A stretch of DNA of 64,000 nucleotides from Pseudoalteromonas holothuriae (lineage in GTDB: Bacteria > Pseudomonadota > Gammaproteobacteria > Enterobacterales > Alteromonadaceae), in NCBI RefSeq assembly GCF_945859825.1, contig NZ_CAMAPC010000001.1, positions 434,001 through 498,000 of the forward strand, given 5' to 3'. This document shows positions 1 to 8,418 of this stretch, in pieces. Under the pieces are notes generated by a model that saw only the letters and a program-made list of their open reading frames with translations, was not told the origin of the DNA and made no database searches. Each line of letters begins with the position of its first letter. The first letter of the stretch is position 1. A program made the position numbers and the translations under genes.

Positions 1-36
1 ACAACCTGTGGCTGTGGCGCTAGCTTTAGCGTTTAG
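1..36 (+). CDS. erpA: ErpA iron-sulfur insertion protein, C-terminal end only
   Basis: Only the last eleven codons and a TAG stop are in the window. They read TTCGCGASFSV, which closely matches the E. coli ErpA ending (STCGCGSSFSI) and keeps the C-G-C pair that carries the Fe-S cluster in A-type carriers. ErpA delivers [4Fe-4S]/[2Fe-2S] clusters to apoproteins such as those of isoprenoid synthesis. A strong terminator hairpin follows 17 bases after the stop, as expected at the end of a transcription unit. Other A-type carriers (IscA, SufA) share the CGCG core, but the ending is closest to ErpA. The assignment rests on only 11 residues. Confidence 0.75.
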   Translation, partial: TTCGCGASFSV

Positions 37-53
37 GGCATTGATTTATGAAT

Positions 54-80
54 AAAGCCACTTATTACAGTGGCTTTTTT
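54..80 (+). terminator. Rho-independent terminator after erpA
   Basis: The arms AAAGCCACT and AGTGGCTTT pair around a short TATTAC-type loop and are followed by a run of T. It lies just downstream of the erpA stop. The T-run also contains the stop codon of the small gene on the other strand. Confidence 0.85.
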
Positions 81-256
81 TATGCCTGATGAGTGACTTG
101 AATCATTAGTGCAAAGAAACCTAGTACAAAAGTACTGAATGCCAAAATATATAAGAAACCTTTTTTTCCTTTTTTGATGGGCACTCCATTAGTGCGTAAA
201 AAGCAATACCAAGCAAAGCACAGTAAAATTGGTAATAAAAATAGCAATCTGATCAT
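80..256 (-). CDS. Small two-helix membrane protein, unknown function
   Basis: This 58-codon reading frame on the minus strand starts with ATG and reads MIRLLFLLPILLCFAWYCFL, then a short basic stretch (IKKGKKG), then a second hydrophobic helix (about residues 34-53). The pattern of two membrane segments joined by a positively charged loop suggests a small inner-membrane protein with the loop facing the cytoplasm. Its stop lies inside the T-run of the erpA terminator, so the two genes are convergent and end back to back. I do not recognise the family. It is short, so it could be spurious, but the clean hairpin-helix layout argues for a real gene. Confidence 0.5.
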   Translation of the reverse strand: MIRLLFLLPILLCFAWYCFLRTNGVPIKKGKKGFLYILAFSTFVLGFFALMIQVTHQA

Positions 257-581
257 ATATATTCAGCCTAGATTAGTGTTGATCTGTTAATGTTAGACAT
301 AAGTACATAACTTTTAAAGAAAAATAATTTATTATTAAAAGTGGTACATTTTATAAAATATTTGTTAAAGTTATGGGGCTTTATCACTGCGATAAAAATT
401 TTTAAATATATAAAGTTTTAATTAGGTGTTAAAAGAATTATAGTCTATACCTAATTGGGTACATAGGGACAAAGCGAGTTATTCACTCTGTTGTTATGCT
501 ATACAATATAGTATTTCAAATGAGACGGGCACATTTCATTTGAAATTTTTTATTAAAATCATCTAGTAGGAGATGTATAAT
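257..581. other. AT-rich intergenic region upstream of the XRE gene
   Basis: No convincing gene is seen. The region holds long A/T stretches and a near-perfect inverted repeat close to the regulator start (listed separately). A TATACAAT-like -10 element lies at about 500-507, but no clear -35 can be asserted. Confidence 0.5.
514..545. repeat. Perfect 10-bp inverted repeat in the leader of the XRE gene
   Basis: The arms TTTCAAATGA (514-523) and TCATTTGAAA (536-545) are fully complementary around a 12-base loop. A T-run follows directly (545-550), and the start codon of the regulator lies about 36 bases further on. It could be an attenuator-like hairpin or an operator for autoregulation by the downstream HTH protein. 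The sequence does not decide between them. Confidence 0.6.
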
Positions 582-821
582 ATGATGGGAAAAACGGTTT
601 CTTCTGAAGAAAACGGTAAGCTAACAAAATGGCTCAAATCTAAGCGCCACGAGAAAGGCCATACAATGCGCAGCCTTGCACAGGTTTTGGGTACTCCGCA
701 TTCTTTTATTGGAAAAATTGAAAACCAAGAGCGTCGTTTAGATGTGATTGAGTTTTTACGCTACTGTGAAGCACTTGAGGTTGACCCATATGAGGGACTT
801 CACTTGCTAAAAGATGATTAG
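582..821 (+). CDS. XRE-family helix-turn-helix transcriptional regulator
   Basis: A compact DNA-binding protein of about 79 residues made of one HTH_XRE/Cro-C1 domain. The core reads MRSLAQVLGTPHSFIGKIEN, with the typical turn and recognition-helix pattern, followed by a LEVDPYE-type fifth helix. There is no ligand-binding domain. An ATG exists at 573, but the TAGGAG ribosome site ends at base 572, so the ATG at 582 has the proper spacing and is chosen; 585 is also possible. The gene stands alone between the erpA region and the leftward rlmG-ampG operon. An inverted repeat in its leader could be its own operator. No partner toxin or phage genes are visible. Confidence 0.8.
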   Translation: MMGKTVSSEENGKLTKWLKSKRHEKGHTMRSLAQVLGTPHSFIGKIENQERRLDVIEFLRYCEALEVDPYEGLHLLKDD

Positions 822-841
822 TAAAGCTCTTTGATACAGTA

Positions 842-861
842 AGGTGCAGGGATTTGCACCT
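842..861. repeat. Short hairpin between the XRE gene and the ampG-like gene
   Basis: AGGTGCA and TGCACCT form a 7-bp stem with a 6-base loop in the gap between two convergent genes. There is no T-run, so it is not a textbook terminator, but its position fits transcript-end protection. Confidence 0.4.
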
Positions 862-917
862 AGATATTACCTCCAAAGCACTTTATATAACCCTTTAGTA
901 ACATATCTAGACATCGC

Positions 918-2300
918 CTAGTTATTTCTACCATGATATGCATCTTCAATCGCATAAAGTTTATGGCGGATCAGGAATAAAAAAGCCAAAGATGGAATAA
1001 CCATTACAGCAGTTAGAGCAAAAAACAATGCCCAGTTGCCTGCAAACCAATCATCTATCACCACGCCACTGTAACTAGATAATACCGTACGGCCTAAACT
1101 ACTTAAAGAAGCCAGTAATGCGTAGTGGGTTGCACTAAACGCTCTATCACACAACATAGAGATGAAAGCAACCATGGCAACGAGTGACCAAGCCTGCGTA
1201 AAGCCATCAACAATAATAGCAATGGCATAGAGAGATTCTTTTGGTCCTGCAATCGCAATCCATGAAAACATCAAATTAGATGCAGCCATAGCAACCCCAC
1301 TGACAAATAAACCTTTGACGATGCCATAGCGGTGGTTAAATATGCTGCCTAAGAAGGCAAATATAATGGTAATAACGCCCGTGCCCAACTTAGAGTATTG
1401 TGCAATTTGACTGTTACTAAAACCAATCTCCTTATAAAAAACAATAGACATACGGGCTAAAAAGGATTCGCCTATTTTGAATAAAAACACAAAAGCTAAT
1501 AATGCTAGTGCGGTTTTTACGCCATTTTTTCTGAAAAAGCTTCTAAAAGGCTCGAACAGTGTAACGGCTAGCCATGCACTCAATTGGTTGATTTTACCAG
1601 GTGCTAAGTTAGCAAGTTTGTTTTGATAGTCTTGTTCAAGCTGTGCTTGTACGACTTCTCTGTTAGACTCTGGTTCTCTTGCTATTAATGTCACCACTAA
1701 AAGTGCCAACATAATGCCAGCTAGAATAATATATATGTAAGGCCAATCAAAATTAGGTAAATCAGCTAAAAAGAAAGGCATTGCGCCTAGTAAAGCGTAG
1801 CCGGTCCACCACCCTGAGGTTGCCATAGCTGCTGCTGCTGTAGCCTTTTCACTTTCTTCTTCTGGTAAAGAGTCAATACGAAATGCATCTATCGCAATAT
1901 CATGAGTGGCTGATGCAATTGCGATAAGAAAGCACAGTAGAGCCGCTAAAAATAGTTGCTCTTTGAGAATAATGGTCGACATCGATAATGCTGCTCCAGC
2001 AGTAATTACTTGACATAAGGCTATCCAGCTACGCCTTTGTCCAAGCAACTTACCAATGATTGGGAGCTTGATTCGATCAAGTAGTGGCGACCATAAAAAG
2101 TTTATAGTGTAGGCTGCAAATACAATACCAAACAGGCCAATCATACTGCGGCTCAGACCTTCATCTTTTAACCAAGCCGACATAACTGAACCAATGAGTA
2201 CCCACGGGAAGCCACTGCTGATCCCCAACATAAAAATAGTGACTAAGCGTTTATCTTTATAATATCCCAGATATTCGCGTAAACTTGCCTTGAGGATCAT
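918..2300 (-). CDS. ampG: AmpG-like muropeptide permease (MFS)
   Basis: A 460-residue polytopic inner-membrane protein with about 12-14 hydrophobic segments, in line with AmpG of the major facilitator superfamily. The N-terminus contains the characteristic SGFPWVLIGSVMSAWLKDEG stretch followed by a WSPLLDR motif. AmpG imports GlcNAc-anhydroMurNAc peptides for cell-wall recycling and, where ampC/ampR exist, feeds the beta-lactamase induction signal. It is the last gene of a leftward operon (rlmG, yajG-like, cyclophilin, ampG), 15 bases after the cyclophilin gene. The ampG-yajG neighbourhood is also known in E. coli, which supports the call. Substrate preference cannot be read from the sequence. 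Confidence 0.88.
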   Translation of the reverse strand: MILKASLREYLGYYKDKRLVTIFMLGISSGFPWVLIGSVMSAWLKDEGLSRSMIGLFGIVFAAYTINFLWSPLLDRIKLPIIGKLLGQRRSWIALCQVITAGAALSMSTIILKEQLFLAALLCFLIAIASATHDIAIDAFRIDSLPEEESEKATAAAAMATSGWWTGYALLGAMPFFLADLPNFDWPYIYIILAGIMLALLVVTLIAREPESNREVVQAQLEQDYQNKLANLAPGKINQLSAWLAVTLFEPFRSFFRKNGVKTALALLAFVFLFKIGESFLARMSIVFYKEIGFSNSQIAQYSKLGTGVITIIFAFLGSIFNHRYGIVKGLFVSGVAMAASNLMFSWIAIAGPKESLYAIAIIVDGFTQAWSLVAMVAFISMLCDRAFSATHYALLASLSSLGRTVLSSYSGVVIDDWFAGNWALFFALTAVMVIPSLAFLFLIRHKLYAIEDAYHGRNN

Positions 2301-2315
2301 AAACTTCCTTGGAGG

Positions 2316-2939
2316 TTATAAAGGTTGTGGCTCTAACATGCTGACATCAAAAATAATCACAGGTGTTTTAGGGATAAAGGTATAGCCTAATTTGCCGTTA
2401 TAGCCGGTTTCGACTTGCATTATTTTATCTAAAGTTTCATACCCTTCAACAACATTACCAAATACTGCAAAACCCCAATTTCGTCCAGGGTTTAAATGGT
2501 CATTGTCATTCATATTAAAAAAGAATTGACGGGTGCCAGAGTGAGGCTTGTTGTCTTGGTAGGCCATGGCTACCGAGTACATATCATTTTTCAAACCGTT
2601 ACCACTTTCATTAAAAATGGGCTCGCGTTCAAACATGCCGTCATACTCTTTGTCGTAACCCCCACCTTGGATCACAAAATCCGTTTCATTGGCTTCGTCT
2701 CTTTCTACTCGATGAAAAACAGTGCCTTTGTAATCGCCGTTTATCACATAAGTCAGGAAGTTATTTGCTGTTAGTGGCGCACGTGAACGATCAAGCTCGA
2801 TGATGATATCACCAAGACTGGTGACCATTTTTACCCTTGGGAAAAGGTTGTCTTTTTGGATAAAACGACCGTCTTTGTTAGCTGTAAAGCCCGATACTGA
2901 AAACAATAAGCACGATAAAAAAACAATGATATTTTTCAT
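2316..2939 (-). CDS. Periplasmic cyclophilin-type peptidyl-prolyl isomerase
   Basis: A 207-residue protein with an N-terminal signal peptide (cleavage likely near residue 20) and a single cyclophilin domain. Family landmarks are visible: the VFHRV motif with its catalytic arginine, FVIQGGGY, the SGTRQFFFN segment and a WGFAVFGNVVEG stretch. It should catalyse cis-trans isomerisation of prolyl bonds in exported proteins, as PpiA does. It overlaps the end of the lipoprotein gene upstream by one base and is followed after 15 bases by ampG, so it is translated within the same operon. An insertion rich in acidic residues (about 95-115) between the sheets is longer than in E. coli PpiA. Confidence 0.88.
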   Translation of the reverse strand: MKNIIVFLSCLLFSVSGFTANKDGRFIQKDNLFPRVKMVTSLGDIIIELDRSRAPLTANNFLTYVINGDYKGTVFHRVERDEANETDFVIQGGGYDKEYDGMFEREPIFNESGNGLKNDMYSVAMAYQDNKPHSGTRQFFFNMNDNDHLNPGRNWGFAVFGNVVEGYETLDKIMQVETGYNGKLGYTFIPKTPVIIFDVSMLEPQPL

Positions 2940-3490
2940 TATGATCCTTGTAAAAATTTAACTAATTCTTTATCTGACACAATGCGAGTGATCAGCATTT
3001 CAGTCAAGTCATTAAGTTGCCCTTCAACTTTAGCTTGTTCATGTTTTAGTGGCCCATTGAGTTGCGCTTTAGCACTATAACTTTTCTCAAAGCGTCGTGT
3101 TTCTTGAATAATTTCCACGCTAAATTTTGCTTGAGCATGACTTTGGTGTTTTGTGAGTGATTCAGTGACTTGGGCTGTAAACTCGTTGATATGTAAAATA
3201 ACTTGGCTACGCGCCGCGGTGTTAATTTTTGCGCCATTAGTTTGTAATGCTTGGCGTAGTGTCGCTCCAATAGTTTTAGGCAGTGCTGCATCAGGTAAAT
3301 AAAGTGCAGGCTCTTGATCTAATACTCGAATTGTAAAATTGCTCACTCGATTGTCTTCAACGTTCAGTTGAATTGGCACGTTGAATTGACTGATTTTCCC
3401 CGCAGAGTAAATAGGGCTAAGAATGACAGATTTGGGTGCGCTTGCACAACCCGTAAGTAAAACGATAAATAATGTGGTCAATAACTTCAT
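2939..3490 (-). CDS. yajG: YajG-like lipoprotein
   Basis: A 183-residue lipoprotein with a short signal and the lipobox LLTGC, so Cys15 is the likely lipidated residue. The rest resembles the YajG family (uncharacterised outer-membrane lipoproteins): a VEDNRVSNFTIRV-type region early on and a C-terminal half with alternating strand and helix. In E. coli yajG lies next to ampG and bolA; here it sits between rlmG and the cyclophilin gene in the same leftward operon, with bolA about 1.8 kb away. The spacing to rlmG is 3 bases. Molecular function is unknown. Confidence 0.75.
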   Translation of the reverse strand: MKLLTTLFIVLLTGCASAPKSVILSPIYSAGKISQFNVPIQLNVEDNRVSNFTIRVLDQEPALYLPDAALPKTIGATLRQALQTNGAKINTAARSQVILHINEFTAQVTESLTKHQSHAQAKFSVEIIQETRRFEKSYSAKAQLNGPLKHEQAKVEGQLNDLTEMLITRIVSDKELVKFLQGS

Positions 3491-3493
3491 TGT

Positions 3494-4639
3494 TTAACCT
3501 CTTAGCATTGAACTCAAAACAGTAAATTTTTTATTATTACCAATGACTTTGCAGTTACCAAATAAGCGATTGAGCTTATCTTGGTAATCAAGATGGCGGT
3601 TACCTATAATCCTAAGCTCTCCTCCTTTTTTCAGCACCTGTTTAGCTTGTACAAACATTTGCCATGCAATGTGATCGGTTATTGCTTGTGCTTGGTGAAA
3701 TGGAGGGTTACATAACACTAAATCAGCTGAATCTGCGGTGAAGTCGCTAAGGCAGTCGTTTTGTACAAAATGACAGCGTTCTAGTGCGTCAGGTAAATTT
3801 AGGGTGATATTCTCTTTCGCACTGGCGACGGCCATTGCTGACTCATCAACAAAGGTAACCTGTGCATTGGGCATTTTATCTAAACTTATTAATCCAATCA
3901 CACCATTACCACACCCCAAGTCTATTACTTTGAACGGCTTTTTGCCCTGTGGCAGGTAGTTCATAAAAAAGCGTGCGCCAATATCTAATGAATCACGAGA
4001 AAATACATTGGCATGATTAGTTAAAGTAAATTCGGTTTTTTCAAGCGGCCAAGAGACAGGGAATTTGCTTGCTACTGGCTTTGCCGTTGTTTTGCTAAAA
4101 ATAAGACGTGCTTTTTTTACCGCTAAACTGGTTGTTGGCTCACTTAAAAAGTGGTTAAAGCTTTTGAGCGTAGAGGAATGGATCTCTTTTACTTTACCGC
4201 TTGCAATGACTTTGGTCTCACTTGTGAGGCTGCTAAGTAACGCCAATTGGTGCGCTAAAAAGCCTGCATTTTTTGGTATTTTGATTAATATCAAATCAAT
4301 ATTATGCGGATATTCACTTAGACTATCTAAGTAAGTCACTGCGCTATCATTAATTTGGTTATTTGCCAAATTATACTCACATGCTTGATGAGAAACATAT
4401 GAATCATTAACATTAGTTATGTGTCGTTCACTCACGGACATGACTTTTAAAGCGCATGTTAAAGCACCAAAGTTGTCATTGAGTACCAAAATGCGCTGAG
4501 CTTGGTTATGATGTTCGAGCACATAATTGATGAGGTATTCGTCGGCCGCATCCCATGCTTGCAGGCTTCGGTTTTTTTGCTCTAAAGGAAAACGGTGTAA
4601 AGTAAGGTCGTGGCCACCTAATAACGCATCAGTTGTCAT
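3494..4639 (-). CDS. rlmG: 23S rRNA (guanine-N2) methyltransferase RlmG
   Basis: A 381-residue SAM-dependent methyltransferase. The C-terminal half carries the Rossmann SAM site (VIDLGCGNGVIGL at about 238-250) and the NPPFH catalytic motif typical of N2-guanine MTases of the RlmG/RsmC group. The N-terminal half is the degenerate second MTase-like domain found in these proteins. RlmG methylates G1835 of 23S rRNA. The length agrees with E. coli RlmG, and RsmC is the closest alternative; the N-terminal GGHDLTLHRFPLE-type start fits RlmG better. It is the first gene of the leftward operon, divergent from the alkB-like gene with a 39-base gap. Confidence 0.85.
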   Translation of the reverse strand: MTTDALLGGHDLTLHRFPLEQKNRSLQAWDAADEYLINYVLEHHNQAQRILVLNDNFGALTCALKVMSVSERHITNVNDSYVSHQACEYNLANNQINDSAVTYLDSLSEYPHNIDLILIKIPKNAGFLAHQLALLSSLTSETKVIASGKVKEIHSSTLKSFNHFLSEPTTSLAVKKARLIFSKTTAKPVASKFPVSWPLEKTEFTLTNHANVFSRDSLDIGARFFMNYLPQGKKPFKVIDLGCGNGVIGLISLDKMPNAQVTFVDESAMAVASAKENITLNLPDALERCHFVQNDCLSDFTADSADLVLCNPPFHQAQAITDHIAWQMFVQAKQVLKKGGELRIIGNRHLDYQDKLNRLFGNCKVIGNNKKFTVLSSMLRG

Positions 4640-4678
4640 ATGTATTGTGTAACATGTTTAGAATAGGTCAATAGTATC

Positions 4679-5299
4679 ATGACATCACGCCAGCCTGAAC
4701 CGCTCTTACCTCCTGGTTTTGATTATTACCCTCAGGTAATGAGTTTATCTAAAAGTATTGCACTTTATGAGTACCTATGTTCGCGATTAGATTGGCAGCA
4801 ACCGCGCATTCAGGTGTATGGGAAGTCGCATTTAATACCACGTAAACAATGTTTTATTGCTGATACTGATGTCGCTTATAGCTATTCAAACAAAACACTA
4901 GATAACAATCCTTGGCCCGCACCTTTATTGGCGATGCGTAAGCGGTTGCAAAAAAGTTATGGGTATTCATTCAATGCATTATTGGTTAATTGGTATCGAG
5001 ACGGTCAAGATAGAATGGGCTGGCACAGCGATGATGAAATGGAGCTTGGGCCAGCACCTTGTATTGTTTCCATTTCTCTTGGCGCTGCTCGTAAATTTAA
5101 AATTAAACATAAAGTCACTGCTGAGCAGCAAGATATATTACTTGAAAGTGGTAGTTGCTTGGTAATGAATGGCAATAGTCAGCGATATTATCAACATGCT
5201 TTACCTGTACAAACAAAGGTGATGGGTGGGCGAATTAATTTAACTTTTAGAACGGTTGGTCAAGTGCGCACAAAAGCGTATAGTGGCGACCATAAGTAA
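4679..5299 (+). CDS. AlkB-type 2-oxoglutarate/Fe(II) dioxygenase
   Basis: A 206-residue oxygenase of the AlkB superfamily, closest in layout to the ALKBH2/3-like bacterial group. The iron ligands are visible as H116 and D118 (GWHSDDEMELG) and H173 (YQHALP), followed by the 2OG-binding arginine region (GGRINLTFR). Such enzymes remove methyl groups from damaged DNA or RNA bases by oxidation. It is divergent from rlmG and followed after 20 bases by bolA, with which it may be co-transcribed. Whether the preferred substrate is DNA or RNA cannot be told from the sequence. Confidence 0.87.
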   Translation: MTSRQPEPLLPPGFDYYPQVMSLSKSIALYEYLCSRLDWQQPRIQVYGKSHLIPRKQCFIADTDVAYSYSNKTLDNNPWPAPLLAMRKRLQKSYGYSFNALLVNWYRDGQDRMGWHSDDEMELGPAPCIVSISLGAARKFKIKHKVTAEQQDILLESGSCLVMNGNSQRYYQHALPVQTKVMGGRINLTFRTVGQVRTKAYSGDHK

Positions 5300-5319
5300 A
5301 TTTAAAATAAGGGGTTAGC

Positions 5320-5634
5320 ATGTCGATGCAAGCGCAAATTCATGAAAAATTAGCTGCAGCAATTCGCTGTAAACACCTCAATGTGGTAAATGAAAGCCAT
5401 ATGCATTCTCGCGGCGAAGACTCTCACTTTAAAGTTGTGGTCGTCAGTGAGGAGTTCATCGGTAAGCGTTTATTACAGCGACACCGCAAGGTGAATGAAA
5501 TATTAAAAGATGAGTTGACGAATCACATTCATGCTTTGTCAATTCATGCCTACACGCCTGAAGAATATAGTGAAAAGGCAGGGCAAACTCCAGATTCGCC
5601 TAATTGTTTGGGTGGATCTAAGTTAGATAACTAG
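5320..5634 (+). CDS. bolA: BolA family protein
   Basis: A 104-residue BolA protein. The motif SRGEDSHFKVVVVSEEF with the conserved His, and the RHRKVNEIL helix followed by IHALSIHAYTPEEY, match E. coli BolA along its length. BolA proteins bind [2Fe-2S] clusters together with monothiol glutaredoxin and influence cell shape and stress responses. Two ATGs are available (5320 and 5326); the first follows a GGGGTTAG ribosome site by a normal distance. It is preceded by the alkB-like gene and followed by an inverted repeat. Confidence 0.92.
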   Translation: MSMQAQIHEKLAAAIRCKHLNVVNESHMHSRGEDSHFKVVVVSEEFIGKRLLQRHRKVNEILKDELTNHIHALSIHAYTPEEYSEKAGQTPDSPNCLGGSKLDN

Positions 5635-5635
5635 C

Positions 5636-5661
5636 TGATCAGACCTGTATTTGTCTGATCA
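5636..5661. repeat. Perfect 9-bp hairpin after bolA
   Basis: TGATCAGAC and GTCTGATCA pair perfectly around an 8-base loop, starting two bases after the bolA stop. There is no T-run downstream, so termination would be inefficient. It may be a 3' processing hairpin between bolA and fabV. Confidence 0.55.
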
Positions 5662-5704
5662 ACCATTAAACTATGACAGTTTTTGAAAAATTATAGGATT
5701 TATT

Positions 5705-6895
5705 ATGGTCATTAAACCAAAAATTCGTGGTTTTATTTGCACTAATGCACACCCAGCTGGTTGTGCCGCGCACGTGCAAGAGCAAATAGCCTTCGTTAAA
5801 GCACAAGGCCCAGTTGCTAAGGGCCCTAAAAATGTATTGGTTATCGGTGCTTCAACGGGCTATGGCTTGGCTTCTCGTATTACTGCTGCGTTTGGTTCTG
5901 GGGCGAAAACACTAGGCATCTTTTTTGAAAAAGAAGGCACAGAACGTAAAACTGCATCAGCAGGTTGGTATAATACTGCGGCTTTTCAGCAAGCCGCTGA
6001 TGACGCTGGTTTATGGTCAAAAAATATTAATGGTGATGCATTTTCTGATGCAATAAAAGCAAAGACGGTGGAGGCTATTAAGTCAGAAATGGGCAAAGTA
6101 GATTTAGTGATCTATAGCTTGGCCTCTCCGCGTCGAACAGACCCAAAAACGGGTGAAGTTTTTTCTTCAACGCTAAAGCCAATTGGCAATGCTGTGACAA
6201 CCAAAAACTTAAATACGTCAAAACGCGAAATTGATGAAATAACAGTAGAAGCGGCCAATGAAGATGAAATTGCCAATACTGTTAAAGTGATGGGTGGTGA
6301 AGATTGGGAGCTTTGGATTGATGCGCTTAAGCAAGCTGGTGTGCTTGCTGATAACTTTAAAACAACCGCTTATACATATATTGGAAAAGAGCTTACTTGG
6401 CCCATTTACGGCCATGCAACTATAGGTAAAGCGAAAGAAGACTTAGACCGTGCAACCGTTGCAATTAAAGAATCTACAGCTGCTTTAAATGGTCAAGCGT
6501 ATGTTTCTTCTCTTAATGCTGTTGTGACTCAGGCCAGTTCGGCGATTCCAATCATGCCTTTATACATCTCAGCATTGTTTAAAGTGATGAAAGCTGATGG
6601 CACTTATGAGGGGACAATTGAACAAATTAATGGTTTGTTTCGTGAAAACCTCTATGGTGAAACCCCGCGTTTTGATGACGGTGGTCACCTGTTTCAAAAT
6701 TACAAAGAACTCGAAGATGATGTTCAAGCACGTGTGCAGCAAGTTTGGGATAACGTCAAAACTGAAACCATTGATGAGCTAACTGATTACGTAGGTTATC
6801 ACAACGAATTCTTACGCTTGTTTGGATTTGGCATCGATGAGATAGATTATGAGCTTGAGGTTAACCCTAACCTCGCTATCAATAATTTATTATAA
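5705..6895 (+). CDS. fabV: Trans-2-enoyl-ACP/CoA reductase FabV
   Basis: A 396-residue NADH-dependent reductase for the last step of the fatty-acid elongation cycle. It starts with the FabV-specific [20 protein letters not shown], has the cofactor motif [11 protein letters not shown] and the IYSLASPRR stretch. FabV is larger than FabI and belongs to the extended SDR group. FabV enzymes are known to be poorly inhibited by triclosan. It is a single gene here with a terminator directly behind it. No other fab genes are nearby, so it is probably expressed from its own promoter in the 70-base gap after bolA. Confidence 0.95.
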   Translation: MVIKPKIRGFICTNAHPAGCAAHVQEQIAFVKAQGPVAKGPKNVLVIGASTGYGLASRITAAFGSGAKTLGIFFEKEGTERKTASAGWYNTAAFQQAADDAGLWSKNINGDAFSDAIKAKTVEAIKSEMGKVDLVIYSLASPRRTDPKTGEVFSSTLKPIGNAVTTKNLNTSKREIDEITVEAANEDEIANTVKVMGGEDWELWIDALKQAGVLADNFKTTAYTYIGKELTWPIYGHATIGKAKEDLDRATVAIKESTAALNGQAYVSSLNAVVTQASSAIPIMPLYISALFKVMKADGTYEGTIEQINGLFRENLYGETPRFDDGGHLFQNYKELEDDVQARVQQVWDNVKTETIDELTDYVGYHNEFLRLFGFGIDEIDYELEVNPNLAINNLL

Positions 6896-6902
6896 AGGTG
6901 AT

Positions 6903-6926
6903 ATGAGCACTTAGAGTGCTCATTTT
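6903..6926 (+). terminator. Terminator after fabV
   Basis: ATGAGCACT and AGTGCTCAT pair around a three-base TAG loop and run into TTT. It begins 8 bases after the fabV stop. Confidence 0.8.
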
Positions 6927-7089
6927 GCTAGATTAAAGATGGTCGATTTTTTACAATAAAAGCCTAGCTGGCTACCTTATCTCTCTATTTTAAAAAAGTA
7001 TTTTGCTGCGATATCATAAATATGCCCTAACTACATCAATTTTTATCTAGCTGTTCAGTTTTTTGTTGCTAACACGGTATGCTTGATAA
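6927..7089. other. Intergenic, no gene seen
   Basis: AT-rich DNA between the fabV terminator and the repeat-like segment at 7090. No reading frame with a ribosome site was found. Confidence 0.5.
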
Positions 7090-7320
7090 TAAATAACCTC
7101 AGGTTTGAATAAAATGCCACTTGTTTAAAGTAATGAGGTTTTGAAACAAGTTCACAATGACGAAATAGGCTCAACCATGCGACTAATTAGGAAGAGGGCA
7201 GTGACCCAGCATATGTCTATAGTCTTCCTGACGAAGGTCAGGATCTTTTAAACGATCTGCATTAAGGTTGGGATAAGGGTTTTGACGTAGTAAATAACCT
7301 TATCCAAAGCTTAAGTTAAA
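7090..7320. mobile_element. Decayed repeat with imperfect terminal inverted repeats (copy A)
   Basis: The left end reads TAAATAACCTCAGGTTTGAA and the right end, reversed and complemented, reads TATTTAACTTAAGCTTTGGA. They agree at most positions, giving an inverted-repeat pair about 230 bp apart. The same motif (TAAATAACCTCAACTTTGGA) occurs at 9290, after the next two genes. Inside the right end there is also an 8-bp inverted pair GGATAAGG/CCTTATCC (7271-7305). No transposase is encoded between the ends, so this looks like a relic or a non-autonomous element. The family is not identified. Confidence 0.45.
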
Positions 7321-7359
7321 TAGGAATACCTAAGCTTTATTGTTACGGAGTATTATCAG

Positions 7360-8286
7360 ATGGAAATGGCTGACCCATTAAGCTTGTTTATTTCTCACCT
7401 TAAACCTAAATGTGAGGTGTTTTCTCATGTAAAACTAAAAGCACCATGGGGTATAGAAGAACAGCAACAATCGAGCTGCTGTTTTAGCTTTATAAAAAAA
7501 GGCCAGTGCGTGGTTGAATTATCTAGTGGGGAAGCAGTTCAGTTGAGCGCAGGTCAGTTACTTTTATTGCCCTATGGTAGTGCACATAAAATAATGAGTG
7601 AGTCAGCCGTGGCGTGCCAAAGTATTGAGCAGTTGTTTTTAGGAAAACCCCGAGCAGATATCGAAAATATGGTGATTGGTGGTCAAGGTGAATCTTGCTC
7701 TGTTATGTGTGGTAGTTTTACATTTTTACCTTTGCAATATCGGCCCTGCACGCAACTCGGTGGAGCATTACCTGAAATTTTGGTTATTGAAGTGCCCGTA
7801 AGTAGTAAGTTAGAAGTAATAGTATCTTGTCTTTACGAAGAGAATAAGTGCTCTACACCTGGTGGACATTTGGCAAGAACTCGGTGGTTAGAGTTGTTAT
7901 TAATAGAAGTACTACGAGGCCTAGATGCTAAGGTATTTGATTTAGGATGGTTAACAGCATTACAAGATAGGTTTTTAGCATCGGTGATGCTTGCTATACA
8001 AAGCAATTTAAACAAAGATTGGAGTGTTGAAGAGCTTGCAAAAGTAGCGGCACTTTCTAAATCGTCGTTGACTAATCGCTTCAAGCGAACAACTGGCCTG
8101 CCACCGTTAATTTTTTTACGTCAGTGGCGGTGTTTAGTTGCAGCAAATTTACTTATTTCATCTAATGATCCGCTAAAGCTCATCGCTGCTTCATGCGGCT
8201 TTCAATCAGATGATGTATTAATCCGTAATTTCCGCCAGTTCCATCATATGACTCCTATTCAATATCGGAAAACCCATAAAAAATAG
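7360..8286 (+). CDS. AraC-family regulator with cupin_6 sensor domain
   Basis: A 308-residue regulator. The N-terminal half (about 10-180) is a cupin of the type found in AraC regulators that govern neighbouring oxidoreductases: VELSSGEAVQLSAGQLLLLP and an LPYGSAHKI stretch. The C-terminal 95 residues are a double HTH: WSVEELAKVAALSKSSLTNR followed by a second HTH with CGFQSDDVLIRNF and HMTPIQYRK. The ATG at 7360 follows a CGGAG ribosome site. The next gene (132 bases on, same strand) encodes an NAD-dependent epimerase/SDR and is a likely target. The pair is flanked by two related repeat-like segments. Confidence 0.85.
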   Translation: MEMADPLSLFISHLKPKCEVFSHVKLKAPWGIEEQQQSSCCFSFIKKGQCVVELSSGEAVQLSAGQLLLLPYGSAHKIMSESAVACQSIEQLFLGKPRADIENMVIGGQGESCSVMCGSFTFLPLQYRPCTQLGGALPEILVIEVPVSSKLEVIVSCLYEENKCSTPGGHLARTRWLELLLIEVLRGLDAKVFDLGWLTALQDRFLASVMLAIQSNLNKDWSVEELAKVAALSKSSLTNRFKRTTGLPPLIFLRQWRCLVAANLLISSNDPLKLIAASCGFQSDDVLIRNFRQFHHMTPIQYRKTHKK

Positions 8287-8346
8287 CTTATCGCAATTAA
8301 AATCGACGTTTTATATTCATTTATCTACATAAACTTTGACCTTTAG

Positions 8347-8380
8347 TAACGGCTATAGCAACAGCTATCATAGCCCGTTA
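8347..8380. promoter_or_regulatory. Inverted repeat between the araC-like and SDR genes
   Basis: TAACGGCTAT and ATAGCCCGTTA pair with one bulged base around a 13-base loop. It lies 40 bases before the start of the SDR gene and could be a regulator-binding site or a leader hairpin. Confidence 0.4.
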
Positions 8381-8418
8381 TGTTGTTGTAACAATTATGA
8401 AAAGCAACGAGGTTACTT

